Source: Candidatus Gastranaerophilales bacterium
GTDB taxonomy: Bacteria > Cyanobacteriota > Vampirovibrionia > Gastranaerophilales > Gastranaerophilaceae
Reading direction: 5' to 3'
NCBI GenBank assembly: GCA_947589525.1
Contig: CANQAW010000006.1
Coordinates: 1-23,640, forward strand
DNA: 23,640 nucleotides
Part shown: in pieces, positions 1 to 7,991 of the stretch
Numbering within the stretch: the stretch's first letter is position 1
Layout: every line of letters begins with the position of its first letter
The notes under the pieces: generated by a model
Told to the model about the DNA's origin: nothing
The model's input: the letters and a program-made list of their open reading frames with translations, nothing else
Database searches by the model: none
Position numbers and translations under genes: made by a program

Positions 1-2
1 AA

Positions 3-1247
3 TTGTTTTCAAAAAAATTAATCAAAGTTGTAAGCGCCACTTCAACGCTCTCCGCCGGTATCAACATGCCTGCAAAAACCGTTGTTATATCCGATATTCT
101 CTATAAAAAATTTAACCCTTTAACAAATTCTCTTGAAGAAAAACCCATTAACCCAAACGAATTTCAGCAAATGGCAGGCAGAGCGGGAAGAAGAGGGATA
201 GACAATCTTGGTTATGTGGTTTTGTATAATTTAGGAACAAAACCAAAAACTCTAAAATACGAAACAAAGGAAAAAATAAACGAAGATAAATTAGACGAGC
301 TCGAACTTGCATATACCCTTTTAAATGAAAATTCAAGCGATTTAAGAAGTGTATTCAGTCCCGAATGGGCGCTTTTGGCGCAAAAAATCGAAAACAGGGA
401 AGATGATTTCGCTCCTTTAATAGATAAATCCTTTAAAACATTTTTAGCGGATGATGATAAAAAAGTAATTGATACAATATACAAAAATTTTGAAAAATAT
501 AAAACCGTTCTTGAAAAATTAGGTTTTATAGAAAATTCAAAAGGTAAAATTTCAATTACTCCAAAAGGAAAAATTTTATCAAAAAGCCAAAGCTCTAACC
601 CTCTTTTGCTTGCAAGCTTGATTTACGATGAACAATTAAAAGATATTGATATTTTTGAGCTGTGTCAAATAGCAGGCTTGCTTGCTTCAAGCGATGTTCA
701 AGAGGATGAAAAAGAACTTGATAAAGTTATTCAAAATCGTTTTGAGCTTTTATATCCCGATTTTAAAACAAGGCAGGAAGCTTGGGAAAATTTTAATTTA
801 ACAAAAGATAAGCTTCAAAATTTTGAAAACAAAATTATAAGAACCGAGCTTCAAACACGCATTTCTAAACAAAAGATTATCAAAACAAGCTCTTTTGGAG
901 GCTTTATAGGCTATATCTGGTCAAAATTAAACGATAAAAACTCTGATACAATTAAAAACTTCAAAGGCTTAACAGGCTCAATTGATAACGCTCTAACACA
1001 AGAAGACATTAAAAGACTGGGAGAAATTTCTCTTGTTTATAACAGGAAAGCGCTTGAAGGAAATATTTATAAAATAATTTCTCAAAGCATATCAATCTTA
1101 AATCGAATAAATCAAATTTGTAATTTTGCGCTTTCTAATTCTGAAATTTACCCGAATTCCGATTACTATACACAGCTGAAAGAAACCTGCGAGCTTGCTC
1201 TTATTTTAATGAAACAAAATCCGATATACGATGAAACTCAATTATAA
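3..1247 (+). CDS. Ski2-like DEAD/DEAH-box RNA helicase, C-terminal part (5'-truncated by the window)
   Basis: The reading frame is open from the first bases, so this is the C-terminal 414 residues of a larger protein and the true start lies outside the window. Visible residues 12-27 match superfamily 2 helicase motif V (ATSTLSAGINMPAKTVV-type) and 56-67 match motif VI (QMAGRAGRRGID), whose arginines contact ATP. This spelling is typical of the Ski2/Mtr4/HelY group. The rest is helical; near the C-terminus a segment around EGNIYKIISQSISILNRI resembles the DSHCT domain of that group. In the family such proteins unwind RNA with ATP, often in RNA processing or decay, and cyanobacteria carry homologues. 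The walker A and DEAD/DEVH motifs are not in view. The stop is followed 2 bases later by the next ATG, so it probably heads an operon with the two HNH-type genes. The family call is firm; the substrate is unknown. Confidence 0.9.
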   Translation: MFSKKLIKVVSATSTLSAGINMPAKTVVISDILYKKFNPLTNSLEEKPINPNEFQQMAGRAGRRGIDNLGYVVLYNLGTKPKTLKYETKEKINEDKLDELELAYTLLNENSSDLRSVFSPEWALLAQKIENREDDFAPLIDKSFKTFLADDDKKVIDTIYKNFEKYKTVLEKLGFIENSKGKISITPKGKILSKSQSSNPLLLASLIYDEQLKDIDIFELCQIAGLLASSDVQEDEKELDKVIQNRFELLYPDFKTRQEAWENFNLTKDKLQNFENKIIRTELQTRISKQKIIKTSSFGGFIGYIWSKLNDKNSDTIKNFKGLTGSIDNALTQEDIKRLGEISLVYNRKALEGNIYKIISQSISILNRINQICNFALSNSEIYPNSDYYTQLKETCELALILMKQNPIYDETQL

Positions 1248-1249
1248 AC

Positions 1250-3415
1250 ATGAAAATAACACTAAACACAATTAAATATTTTAAATATAAAACAACAGTA
1301 AAAAACGTTGATAATCCGTTTAACCAAAATCAGACATATAAAAATGATTTTATTTTCCCAAACAGCAATTTTTACGGCACGCTTTCTTTTGGAGCAAAAA
1401 GGTGTTCACCCGCCAATTTCAAAATAAAAGAAATTAAAAATCTGCGTTGTCCCGTCTGCTCTAAAATAATGTTAAATGAAGCACAGCAAAATCAATTTAT
1501 AGCCTGTGTTTCTTCAAAAAAAGGCGCTGAACTTAAAGAAGCACTTGAATTTTGGGAAGACGAAAGAAATATAACGGGTGATTTTGAAAACGGACAAAAA
1601 AGAAGCCTTTACAGAATTCAAGAGCAAAAAATCGTAGATATTTTAAAAAATCTTGCCGTTCAATATCCTGATTTAAATCTGCGCGAGCTGGTTGCTCATC
1701 AGGCACAGCCTTATCTTGAAAACTTGATGAAAGCTCAGCTTGAAATAGTAAAAGAGCTTGAAGATTATATACAAAAAAATGTTTCGTCAGATAACGAGCT
1801 GGTTGAATTGAAAAAAATTATCGAAGCTCAGAAAAAATCGATTTTGGGACAAGGCGGGGAATTTTCAAGAAAAGGTTTTATCTATGCGCTGTCTGATACA
1901 GTTTCAGACCCTTGGGTTCAAAATGATATTTTAGACATTGCTTTTAAACTGCCTAATTCGCAAAATGATATTAATTCGTTTTTTGTTAAATATTCAAAAG
2001 AAAACAAATCATCAAGAGCAATCGCTCAAAGATTAATTTCAAAAACAAACCCCACCACCGAGCATTTAAAGCCAAAATCAAAAGGCGGTGCGGATGCAGT
2101 ACAAAATTACATCTGTGATTGTTCGGATTGCAATTTAAGGCGGGACGCAACTTCTTTTTTCGAATGGCAAAAAACTATTGAAAATTTCGAACAAAACTTG
2201 CAAAACTACCTTGAAGATGTTCAACGTGCGCTTGATGACAAAATTTTATCTTCTGAATTTGATAATTACGCACCAAATGTTATAGAAACAATTAAAACTT
2301 TATCAAAAGGAACAATCAATCTTAAAATTCCCGATTCCAAAAATCAATCCACTTTACAGCATGTAATTTTAAAAAGGAAAAGAATAATTGAAGAATACAG
2401 AATACAGGTAAACGAACTTATAAGAAGAAAAAAAGAAAAAAGAAAAGAAATATCAGACCTTGAAGCAGTACCTCATTTTAGAAATATAGTTCTTTATTCC
2501 ACAATTACAAAAGATATAATGGAATTGGACAACACCATAAAAACTCTTGAAGAAAAAATAAGCTCATCTTGTGATGAAGAAGATAAATCCGCTCTCAGCG
2601 CCGAATTAAAATCCAAACAAGAGGAAAAAGCTTTAATTTTAAATAAGAAAAATATTATTGAAAAAGCGATTAATAAACTTCTTGAAATTGATAAACCTAT
2701 CCAAAGCACCAAAACAAAACTTCTCAGAATGCAGGATACTCAAAATTTGATTGATAAATATCAAAAGAAAATTGAAAAAAAGATGGTTTTAACTCAAGAG
2801 CTGGCTGAAATTAAAGAAAAAACGGATTATTATAATCAAAGATGTGCTTATCTTGAATCTCACGGACTTCTTGATGAAAAAGCTTATAACGAATATTTAA
2901 AAGCTCTTTGCCTGAAAGAAAAAGCACAAGAAATGCTTTCAAAATTCACTCCCTCTAAAAAACCGAAACAAGAAGAAGAAATTATATTAATTGCAAAAAA
3001 TGCCATAGAAACAAGATTAAAAATATTAAACGAAGAAGAAGGAATTGAATTTTTCTTAAATAAGGAAGAAATAAAACTGCTTAAAAAAAGAGAAAAGGAA
3101 ATTTTAACTTTTCTTGAAAAAAATAAAAATCCCGAGCAAGACCTTGAAAATTTGACCGCCGAGTTTCAAAATGTTTCGCAGGGAAAAACCATATCCGAAG
3201 TAATAGCGGATTTATCAAGCCTTGAAAAACAAAGAGATAATTTAAGAAAAATCATGAACATTAAACTTCTGAGAGATGAACTGTCTTTTCTTGACGATAC
3301 AATAGCATATAATTCAAGGATTATAAATTATCTTCGGGAGCACTACAAAACAATGACTAACGAAGAATTTAAACAAAAAATAGACAGCCTTTATTTAAAA
3401 GAAATTAAAAACTAG
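1250..3415 (+). CDS. HNH-motif protein with CPVC knuckle and long coiled coil (paralogue 1)
   Basis: Family not recognised by name. The 721-residue protein has no hydrophobic signal peptide. A polar N-terminus (1-45) leads to an SFGAK segment (46-50), C52, and a CPVC knuckle (C67, C70). A helical insert of about 200 residues follows. Next comes a nuclease-type HNH motif: E271-H272, KPKSKGG, N286, then C291-x2-C294-N295 and R297-R298. This matches the HNN variant of HNH endonucleases (His as general base or metal ligand, Cys pairs binding zinc). Residues from about 375 on are nearly all charged heptad-like helix, predicted coiled coil. The next gene is a shorter paralogue starting immediately after the stop. 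The start follows the helicase stop by 2 bases and has no convincing Shine-Dalgarno, suggesting translational coupling. DNA cleavage is plausible but inferred; it could instead be a structural zinc-binding domain. Confidence 0.85.
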   Translation: MKITLNTIKYFKYKTTVKNVDNPFNQNQTYKNDFIFPNSNFYGTLSFGAKRCSPANFKIKEIKNLRCPVCSKIMLNEAQQNQFIACVSSKKGAELKEALEFWEDERNITGDFENGQKRSLYRIQEQKIVDILKNLAVQYPDLNLRELVAHQAQPYLENLMKAQLEIVKELEDYIQKNVSSDNELVELKKIIEAQKKSILGQGGEFSRKGFIYALSDTVSDPWVQNDILDIAFKLPNSQNDINSFFVKYSKENKSSRAIAQRLISKTNPTTEHLKPKSKGGADAVQNYICDCSDCNLRRDATSFFEWQKTIENFEQNLQNYLEDVQRALDDKILSSEFDNYAPNVIETIKTLSKGTINLKIPDSKNQSTLQHVILKRKRIIEEYRIQVNELIRRKKEKRKEISDLEAVPHFRNIVLYSTITKDIMELDNTIKTLEEKISSSCDEEDKSALSAELKSKQEEKALILNKKNIIEKAINKLLEIDKPIQSTKTKLLRMQDTQNLIDKYQKKIEKKMVLTQELAEIKEKTDYYNQRCAYLESHGLLDEKAYNEYLKALCLKEKAQEMLSKFTPSKKPKQEEEIILIAKNAIETRLKILNEEEGIEFFLNKEEIKLLKKREKEILTFLEKNKNPEQDLENLTAEFQNVSQGKTISEVIADLSSLEKQRDNLRKIMNIKLLRDELSFLDDTIAYNSRIINYLREHYKTMTNEEFKQKIDSLYLKEIKN

Positions 3416-5011
3416 ATGAGAATAAATCAAATACAATTTAATATTTACAAAGGAAAAGCTTACGGGAATAAAAAAATAAACTTTAAAGGTTTTGACTGTC
3501 CGCAGGACAGTTTTGAAGTTAAAAAATTATATGATGTTCCTTGTCCCGTTTGCAATGTTGTAATGATAAAAGGAAGTCAAATAGACGGTTTTATTCAAAA
3601 TGCGGTTGATAAAACAGGGCAGGATTTAATTGATATTTTGGAAAAATATCGAAAATACTACCACGAAAATGAAAGCAAAGCGGTTGATGACATAATTGAA
3701 ACCGCTAAAAAATATGAAAATAAAAATATATCCGAACTTCTTGAAATACTTGCACAAGAAAAATTGTATCCGTATAAAAAACAGCAGGTAAAAATTTTAA
3801 AAAATATAAAAAATAAAATCGAAAAAGCCAAAGAACCGAAAAGCGAACTTTTATTTTTTATAGACAAACAAATAGAGCTTATATATCATGATAAATTTAA
3901 AACATTTAAAAAAGAAAGCTTCAGAAGCGGATTAATAACTCTTTTAAAAGATTTTTCGGATAAAAAAAGAAAAGAAAGAATTTTGTTAACTTTGGGAAAA
4001 TTAAGAAATATACCGCAAAACCTAAGGTTTATAGATAAAAATTATAAAAAAGACCAAAAAGAAATTCTTTTAAATCTCGTACTGCCGTCAAAAATAACTC
4101 TTGAACATATAAAACCCCGTTCAAAAGGCGGAAAAGACAACACTGCCAACTATCTTGCACAATGCTCAAAATGCAACTCGCAAAGAGAAAACAGAGCGTT
4201 TAGATATTGGGTTCAAAAAAATCCAAACTTTAAAGAAAATTTTATTAAATATTTAAATGCAATCCATGCAAAAATAGTTTCGCATGAACTTCCGAAAGAA
4301 TATGAAAACTACCCTTATGACATTATAACAACGGTTTATGATGAAACGCAGAGCGCTGTCAATTTGAAAAATATGGTTTTTCCTTCGGACGAAAAAGAAA
4401 CAAAATGCGTTTCCTTAGAAAACATTGAACAAAAATTACTTGCAAAGAAAAAAACCTTGCAAGAGTTGTCAGCAAAGGAAGTTGAATTAAATGCGGAAGA
4501 AAATTATCAATTTTTAATACAACAAGAATTTCTTAAAAAAGAAGCTTCTTTAATGGAAATAAACATTCAAAAACTCGCTAAAAATCTCAAAGAAAAACAA
4601 AACGACTTAAGAATATATGACGGAAAAGCCAAAAATCTTCAAATGAAAACAAAAGAAAGAAACACAAAAACACTTACGAAAAAAGAAGAAGAAATGCTTG
4701 ATTTTAAAATCGAAAAATTAAACCGGTATTTTGAAGAATTTAAACGGGAAGATTTAGTTAAAAATATCCAAGAAGCACAAGAAGAATTAAATTTGCAAAT
4801 CAGAAAAAAAGAAGAATTGGAAAATAAATTGGATAAAGAAAAATGTACAAAGGCAGCTAACGAATTAAGAGAAAAATATACCTTTCTCAATATCTCGGAA
4901 AAAATCTCCGAGCTTAGAAATGAAATTGCCTGCATTGAAGCTTTTATAAGAGATTACAAAAACAAAGCAATAGCATTTGAAGATTTAATTGAGCTTATTT
5001 CAATGATTTAA
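3416..5011 (+). CDS. HNH-motif protein with CPVC knuckle and coiled coil (paralogue 2)
   Basis: This 531-residue protein is a diverged paralogue of the preceding gene. Shared points: INFKG (21-25) then C28, CPVC at 43-46, a helical insert, E230-H231 with KPRSKGG, N245, C250-x2-C253-N254 and R257, followed by a similar segment around YENYPYDIITTVYDET. The C28 to C43 distance (15 residues) equals C52 to C67 in the first copy. A coiled coil of about 170 residues ends the protein, about 190 residues shorter overall than copy 1. There is no signal peptide. The ATG directly abuts the TAG of copy 1, so the two are surely co-transcribed. The last 4 bases overlap the convergent gene at 5008-5673. HNH endonuclease activity is inferred from the motif alone; all core HNH/zinc positions are present in both copies. 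Confidence 0.85.
   Translation: MRINQIQFNIYKGKAYGNKKINFKGFDCPQDSFEVKKLYDVPCPVCNVVMIKGSQIDGFIQNAVDKTGQDLIDILEKYRKYYHENESKAVDDIIETAKKYENKNISELLEILAQEKLYPYKKQQVKILKNIKNKIEKAKEPKSELLFFIDKQIELIYHDKFKTFKKESFRSGLITLLKDFSDKKRKERILLTLGKLRNIPQNLRFIDKNYKKDQKEILLNLVLPSKITLEHIKPRSKGGKDNTANYLAQCSKCNSQRENRAFRYWVQKNPNFKENFIKYLNAIHAKIVSHELPKEYENYPYDIITTVYDETQSAVNLKNMVFPSDEKETKCVSLENIEQKLLAKKKTLQELSAKEVELNAEENYQFLIQQEFLKKEASLMEINIQKLAKNLKEKQNDLRIYDGKAKNLQMKTKERNTKTLTKKEEEMLDFKIEKLNRYFEEFKREDLVKNIQEAQEELNLQIRKKEELENKLDKEKCTKAANELREKYTFLNISEKISELRNEIACIEAFIRDYKNKAIAFEDLIELISMI
3495..3511 (+). other. Hairpin inside the start of paralogue 2
   Basis: ACTGTCC (3495-3501) and GGACAGT (3505-3511) are perfect inverted repeats with a GCA loop, followed by TTTT. 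It lies about 80 bases into the coding region and encodes residues 27-32. A 7-bp stem with a short T run could act as a weak attenuator or pause site, but a chance inverted repeat is equally possible. Confidence 0.3.
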
Positions 5012-5673
5012 TTGTTTTCGTATAATAAACCGACAAGCTCAACCAGCCTTTTTGATAATTCCACTTGCGAAATTTTTATGATTTTGGCTATATCGTTCTG
5101 GTTTAAATTTTTAATATATCTCAAAGTAAATATTTCCAAGTATCTCTTAGAGGGATTTGCCGAATCTATTTTTTTTATATCTTTTATAAGTTTATCCAAA
5201 TCGTCTTTTTGAACCTTTTTTTTCGGACAAAACTCAATCGGGTCAATTAAAGCGTCTATTCCCTCATACTGTTCGTTTTTTTTGGTTTCTTCTTTGATGT
5301 CAATGATTGATTTTTGAGTATTTTTCTTCAAAATTAAATCATCTTCATCATCTTCGTTTGATAAAACATTTTCTTTAAGACTGACAATTTCTTTTAAATC
5401 TTTATTTTTTTGTTCAATCTGCTTATAAATTTTTATTTCGTCAAATTTTTGTTTTTCTTTCAAAACCGCATCAATGCACGAATCGCAAATACCCAATAAA
5501 TGTCTTCTTAAACGGGACATATCTTTAATTGCGTCAATTAAAAGGTATGACTTTTTATAAATTGCTTCACAGAAAATTTCAATTAAATCTTCGTTGCCTT
5601 TGTATTTAGGGCTTTCTTTTATAACGGATTCTATTAATTCTCTGTGCTTTTCGTTGATTTGAAATTTTCTCAT
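5008..5673 (-). CDS. Sigma-70 region-4-like helix-turn-helix protein
   Basis: The 221-residue protein ends in a helix-turn-helix (about 180-215: YLEIFTLRYIKNLNQNDIAK then IIKISQVELSKRLV) with the spacing of sigma-70 region 4, the part that reads the -35 element. Residues 1-72 are a separate helical block rich in R/K with C63 and C66. Residues 75-150 are a charged, probably flexible linker containing NEDDEDD (106-112). No clear region 2 (core-binding, -10 melting) is visible, so it is either a very diverged sigma factor or a DNA-binding protein that borrowed the region-4 fold. The ATG is preceded by AAAGGA at good spacing. It is convergent with paralogue 2 and overlaps it by 4 bases; it is divergent from bamA across 179 bases. 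Targets are unknown. Confidence 0.7.
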   Translation of the reverse strand: MRKFQINEKHRELIESVIKESPKYKGNEDLIEIFCEAIYKKSYLLIDAIKDMSRLRRHLLGICDSCIDAVLKEKQKFDEIKIYKQIEQKNKDLKEIVSLKENVLSNEDDEDDLILKKNTQKSIIDIKEETKKNEQYEGIDALIDPIEFCPKKKVQKDDLDKLIKDIKKIDSANPSKRYLEIFTLRYIKNLNQNDIAKIIKISQVELSKRLVELVGLLYENN

Positions 5674-5748
5674 TAAAAATTATCCTTTGATAATATTATG
5701 ATATAAATAACGGTTTTTAGACAATAAATGATAATTTTTGTAACATAT

Positions 5749-5754
5749 TATACT
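5749..5754 (+). promoter_or_regulatory. Possible -10 element upstream of bamA
   Basis: TATACT lies in the 179-base divergent gap between the HTH gene and bamA, about 100 bases before the bamA ATG. No good -35 hexamer sits 16-18 bases upstream, and the gap is so AT-rich that chance matches are expected. The gap holds no other ORF or hairpin that I could see. Confidence 0.2.
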
Positions 5755-5852
5755 AAAGATATATAAAGATAATCAAGAAGTTCAGATAATTATTTGGCTT
5801 AAAGAGTATTTAGATATATAATATTAAACGGATAATAATTTATATTTTAATA

Positions 5853-7991
5853 ATGAAAAGATTTTATATCAAAGTTTTAATTCTTTTAACTTTCTTGTCC
5901 TTATGCGGGGTCGAGAAAGGATATTGTGCAATAGATATTGCGGAATTTAAAAAGATTAAACAGGTTAAAAATCTGTTTCATAAAAAAGACAAAACAAAAA
6001 AAGATTTAAAACTTGAAGAAACAGAGCTTGATACATCTCCTTTTTCTCTTTTTGAAGATGAACAGGATGTTGATTTATCAAATTCCAAAAAAAAGAAAAA
6101 ACAAAAAAAGACTTCAAGAAAAAAAATAAAAAATAAAAAAAATAAACAGGAAATATTAGAAGAAGAACAAATTCAAGAAAATTCGGAATTTATACCGAGC
6201 ACAGGCTCTGAAGAAAACAAAGAATTTTCATATATCGGGGATGAAAATGCGGTTTATATAAAAGAGCTTGAAATCTTCGGAAATAATCTATTGGATACAA
6301 ACTACATAAAAGAACAAATAAGCTCCAAAGAAGGCAGTCAATATATTCGCTCGGAAATTTCGGAAGATTTAAGAGCTCTATATAACACGGGATTTTTTAC
6401 TCAAAACATAAGAGCACTTCCCATTAAAATTGATGATAACAATGTTAAATTAAGAATTATTGTTGAAGAAAATCCTCCCGTTTCGGATTTTGGAATTGTC
6501 GGAAACAACAGCATTAAAAATGAAGAAATAATGAATATTTTGGACAAATATAAAAATTTGCCTCAAAATATTGCAAACATTAACAGCGCAATAAACGAAA
6601 TTCAAGAGCTTTACGCTTCAAAAGGATATATCCTTGCCCGTGTTGAAAAAGTAGCCGATGACCCCGACGGATACATATATTTTATAATAGATGAAGGCGT
6701 TATAGGGGATATTATAATTGAAGGCAACAACAAAACAAAAGATTATATCGTTAAAAGAAATATTTTCCTTCAACCGGGCTGTGTTTATAACGAAAATACA
6801 ATGCGTTCGGATATTTTAAGATTAATGGGAACGCAAGCATTTAAAGATGTTCAAAGAGAACTTAAAAAAGACGATGAAACGGGTCTTTATGATGTTCATA
6901 TAGCTCTTGAAGAACAAAGAACGGGAAAAATCTCGCTGGGAGTCGGTATTGATTCGATTTCAGGATTTTTTGGCTCGGTCGGATTTTCCGAAAATAACTT
7001 CAGAGGCATAGGGCAAAAATTAAACCTTAATCTGCTTGCAGGTACGGGTATTTTAATGAATGATTCTTCAGTTGTTTCAAAGGCTAACTTCCAAGGTGAA
7101 TTAAGCTTTTTAGAACCTATGTTCAGACGTGAAAATCAATCTCTTGCACTTCGCGGTTTTGCAAGATATTACGGAAGCTATCAAGTTCCCCTTGCTATAG
7201 AAAAGAGATTTGGCGCAGAAGCTACAATTTCACGTAAATTTATAGCATATAAAAATTTATCGGGTTCAATCGGTTTCGGAGTTGAAAATGTCCATTTGTC
7301 CGAGGGTGATGCCGGTAAAATGATGTCGAGATATTTAGCGCACGGTTATGATTGGTCAAGAAGAAAAGATGAACTGGACGGCGGTTTTTATGTCAAAATT
7401 ACTCCCGCTTTAACTTATGACACAAGGGACAGCGCAATTAACGCAAGAAAAGGAACATTGGCAAGAATTGCCTTTGAAGAAAATCTGGGAATTTCAGGCA
7501 CAACATTCGGCAAACTTCATGGTATGTTAAGACAATTTATGCCTGTGGGTAAAAAGTCTTCAATCGTTTTAACCGCACGTGCAGGCGGAAATGTTCACGG
7601 CAATATGCCCGATTTTGCAGGTTTTGCTCTGGGCGGTCCGTATAGCATAAGAGGCTTTAACATCTCAGAAGTCGGTGTAGGCGACGGATTTATGATGGCA
7701 AGCGCAGAATACAGAGTACCAATTCCTTTTATAGACAGGTTAACTTCAAATTCATTCTTAAACAACATAAGACTTGCAGGGTTTGTTGATGCAGGTACGC
7801 TGTTCGGAAAAACAATCGGAACAAGGGTCTACGATAAACCCGGATATGGCATATCTGTGGGTGTAGGTTTAAGAATATTTATCCCCGGCTTAGGACCTAT
7901 TAATCTTGATTACGGCATTCCTCTTACAAATACGGCAGGAGTGGACAGAGGTTCGGGCTTCTTCACATTTGGCATGGGAGATATGTATTAA
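5853..7991 (+). CDS. bamA: Outer-membrane protein assembly factor BamA (Omp85 family, three POTRA domains)
   Basis: Omp85 proteins fold and insert beta-barrel proteins into the outer membrane. Residues 1-26 are a signal peptide (MKRFYIK, hydrophobic core, cleavage after GYCA). Residues about 40-130 are a charged linker with a lysine-rich block (79-98). Three POTRA repeats follow (about 134-206, 209-281, 283-354), each ending in a segment such as IIVEENPPV, YFIIDEG or VHIALEEQ. The barrel runs from about 357 to the C-terminal tyrosine. It contains the family signature GGPYSIRGF (594-602), whose arginine sits in the loop that folds into the barrel. Three POTRAs are usual for cyanobacterial Omp85, against five in proteobacterial BamA. 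TamA-like function is possible but the RGF loop and general layout fit BamA. No strong Shine-Dalgarno precedes the ATG. It is convergent with the next gene with no gap. Confidence 0.9.
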   Translation: MKRFYIKVLILLTFLSLCGVEKGYCAIDIAEFKKIKQVKNLFHKKDKTKKDLKLEETELDTSPFSLFEDEQDVDLSNSKKKKKQKKTSRKKIKNKKNKQEILEEEQIQENSEFIPSTGSEENKEFSYIGDENAVYIKELEIFGNNLLDTNYIKEQISSKEGSQYIRSEISEDLRALYNTGFFTQNIRALPIKIDDNNVKLRIIVEENPPVSDFGIVGNNSIKNEEIMNILDKYKNLPQNIANINSAINEIQELYASKGYILARVEKVADDPDGYIYFIIDEGVIGDIIIEGNNKTKDYIVKRNIFLQPGCVYNENTMRSDILRLMGTQAFKDVQRELKKDDETGLYDVHIALEEQRTGKISLGVGIDSISGFFGSVGFSENNFRGIGQKLNLNLLAGTGILMNDSSVVSKANFQGELSFLEPMFRRENQSLALRGFARYYGSYQVPLAIEKRFGAEATISRKFIAYKNLSGSIGFGVENVHLSEGDAGKMMSRYLAHGYDWSRRKDELDGGFYVKITPALTYDTRDSAINARKGTLARIAFEENLGISGTTFGKLHGMLRQFMPVGKKSSIVLTARAGGNVHGNMPDFAGFALGGPYSIRGFNISEVGVGDGFMMASAEYRVPIPFIDRLTSNSFLNNIRLAGFVDAGTLFGKTIGTRVYDKPGYGISVGVGLRIFIPGLGPINLDYGIPLTNTAGVDRGSGFFTFGMGDMY

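Noticed and set aside
212..484. Minus-strand ORF of 90 codons inside the helicase gene
   Set aside because: Its product is Ser/Phe/Leu-rich, as expected from the reverse of an AT-rich Lys/Glu-coding strand, and the helicase frame has clear motifs.
2360..3400. SMC/Rad50-like ATPase suggested by the long coiled coil
   Set aside because: No Walker A, Walker B or ABC signature is present in either HNH paralogue.
4639..4935. Minus-strand ORF of 98 codons opposite the coiled coil of paralogue 2
   Set aside because: Low-complexity Ser/Phe product typical of the antisense of Lys/Glu-rich coiled coils; no ribosome-binding site or context.
3..5673. Complete known defence system (helicase, nuclease, regulator)
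   Set aside because: The helicase resembles a housekeeping Ski2-like protein, no mobile-element or phage genes flank the region, and base composition does not change; kept only as a question in the findings.
5674..5852. Possible riboswitch or small RNA in the gap before bamA
   Set aside because: The gap is almost pure A/T with no stable inverted repeat or conserved motif visible.
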